A stretch of DNA of 64,000 nt. It comes from Ruegeria sp. R14_0. GTDB lineage: Bacteria > Pseudomonadota > Alphaproteobacteria > Rhodobacterales > Rhodobacteraceae. The notes beneath the pieces were generated by a model. The model was given only the letters and a program-made list of their open reading frames with translations, made no database searches and was not told the origin of the DNA. The stretch lies in NCBI RefSeq assembly GCF_017743975.1, contig NZ_JAGHRC010000001.1:620001-684000 (forward strand), written 5' to 3'. Positions 63,271 to 64,000 of this stretch are shown one piece after another. Each line of letters opens with the position of its first letter. Position 1 is the first letter of the stretch. The translations under genes and the position numbers were made by a program.

Positions 63271-64000
63271 ATGAGAGCAGTTTCCAAATCAGCAATCGCG
63301 GCAGGTGTGGCCTCTTTGGCCGTGCTCGCGGGATGCGAAGGCCCCATTGACTATGACCTGCGCGGAAACGTCGGCGGGTTTTCCACTGCGGATGCGGCGC
63401 AGGCGGCCACCGCCAACCGGCCCGCACCCGATGCGCGTGGCGTGATCACTTATCCGAATTACCAGGTGGTCGTTGCCCGTCGCGGCGATACGGTCAGCGA
63501 TGTGGCCGCACGTGTCGGCCTGCCAGCTGAAGAAGTCGCGCGGTTCAATGGGTTGCAGGCCGCAGATCAACTGCGCGATGGCGAAGTTGTTGCTTTGCCC
63601 CGAACAGTCAGCGCTGCCAGTTCGGTCGATATTGCATCCATTGCAGGGGCTGCGATTGAAGAGGCCCCGGCGGATGGCACAGTGCGTACGGCGATCTTGG
63701 AACCGGCGCAAACGGCTGCGACACCCGCTCCGGCACCCGCGCCGGTGGCGTCCGGGCCAGAGCCCATTCGTCACAAGGTAAAGCGGGGCGAAACCGCTTA
63801 TACGATCGCACGCCTCTATGATGTGCCGGTTGATGCGCTGGCCGAGTGGAACGGGTTGGGGTCTGACTTCACCGTGCGTGAAGGCCAGTTCCTGCTGATC
63901 CCGGTCAAGAACCAGCCCGCACCGCGACAAGCTGCGGCGGCGACGGTTCCCGCGACCACGATCACGCAGCCAGGGCAGGGATCCCCCACGCCGACGCCCC
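63271..64000 (+). CDS. LysM-domain lipoprotein (NlpD-like), 5' part, cut by window end
   Basis: At least 243 codons remain open to the window end. The signal peptide has lipobox LAGC (Cys near residue 22). Two LysM domains for peptidoglycan follow: VVVARRGDTVSDVAARVGLP through FNGLQAAD near residues 68-110, and IRHKVKRGETAYTIARLYDV near 168-215. An Ala/Pro linker joins them. NlpD-like proteins carry a C-terminal M23 peptidase domain and activate amidases in cell division; that part would lie beyond the window. GAGG lies 8 bases before the ATG. It follows surE and pcm on the same strand. Confidence 0.85.
   Translation, partial: MRAVSKSAIAAGVASLAVLAGCEGPIDYDLRGNVGGFSTADAAQAATANRPAPDARGVITYPNYQVVVARRGDTVSDVAARVGLPAEEVARFNGLQAADQLRDGEVVALPRTVSAASSVDIASIAGAAIEEAPADGTVRTAILEPAQTAATPAPAPAPVASGPEPIRHKVKRGETAYTIARLYDVPVDALAEWNGLGSDFTVREGQFLLIPVKNQPAPRQAAAATVPATTITQPGQGSPTPTP

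Overview
The window reads as chromosomal DNA of a marine alphaproteobacterium of the Roseobacter group (Rhodobacteraceae). The reasons are GC-rich codon use, genes packed with 4-bp ATGA overlaps, the gene orders prfA-prmC-DUF4167, lptG-lptD-surA-pdxA-rsmA opposite pepA-holC, and surE-pcm-LysM lipoprotein, and a dispersed intergenic repeat (GAGTATTTTTGAAAAGATGAA type) that I recognise from this group. I found no tRNA, rRNA, insertion sequence, prophage or CRISPR array. The first gene (olsB) and the last (LysM lipoprotein) are cut by the window edges.

Layout. 1-8.8 kb: end of an ornithine-lipid acyltransferase, an ABC-F ATPase, a sugar acetyltransferase, an HSD10-like dehydrogenase, a secreted Gly-rich protein with 14 GGGGND repeats, tyrS, an MFS permease and anmK. 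8.9-16 kb: an accessory block with an orphan HlyD operon, an AraC-type regulator, a glycine-zipper protein, a cyanide-insensitive type bd oxidase (cydAB plus a 33-codon DUF2474-like subunit) and an unknown membrane protein. 16-27 kb: desaturase, cupin, selO, a cation efflux protein, DMT permeases, fur/mur, eno, two GNATs and a nucleoside hydrolase. 27-34.7 kb: mazG, an M20 amidohydrolase with two ureohydrolases, prfA-prmC and DUF4167. 34.7-43.3 kb: rsmA, pdxA, surA, lptD and lptG (minus strand), then pepA-holC. 43.3-48.8 kb: an aldo/keto reductase and an L-carnitine catabolism cluster. 49-57 kb: an XRE regulator, DUF2061 plus desaturase, a DMT permease, an RNA helicase, a glycosyltransferase pair and prfC. 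57-64 kb: SnoaL-like protein, SDR, AlkC-like protein, arsM, an orphan ABC ATPase, surE, pcm and a LysM lipoprotein.

The strongest candidate for an undescribed system is at 8.9-15.3 kb. A 12-bp motif, TGTCCARAACCC, occurs as a direct repeat with exactly 21 bp between copies. It is found upstream of the HlyD operon (beside the AraC-type regulator), upstream of cydAB and, more weakly, upstream of the glycine-zipper gene. At each place it points toward the gene it precedes. A spacing of two helical turns is typical of AraC-family sites. I infer one local regulon joining a bd oxidase to an envelope module with an orphan membrane-fusion protein. Its inducer is unknown.

The carnitine cluster contains a divergent GlxA/CdhR-like regulator, a dehydrocarnitine-cleaving BKACE enzyme, a carnitine dehydrogenase-thioesterase fusion and an additional SDR. 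Together the enzymes would convert L-carnitine to glycine betaine and acetoacetate. Most other genes are ordinary housekeeping functions.
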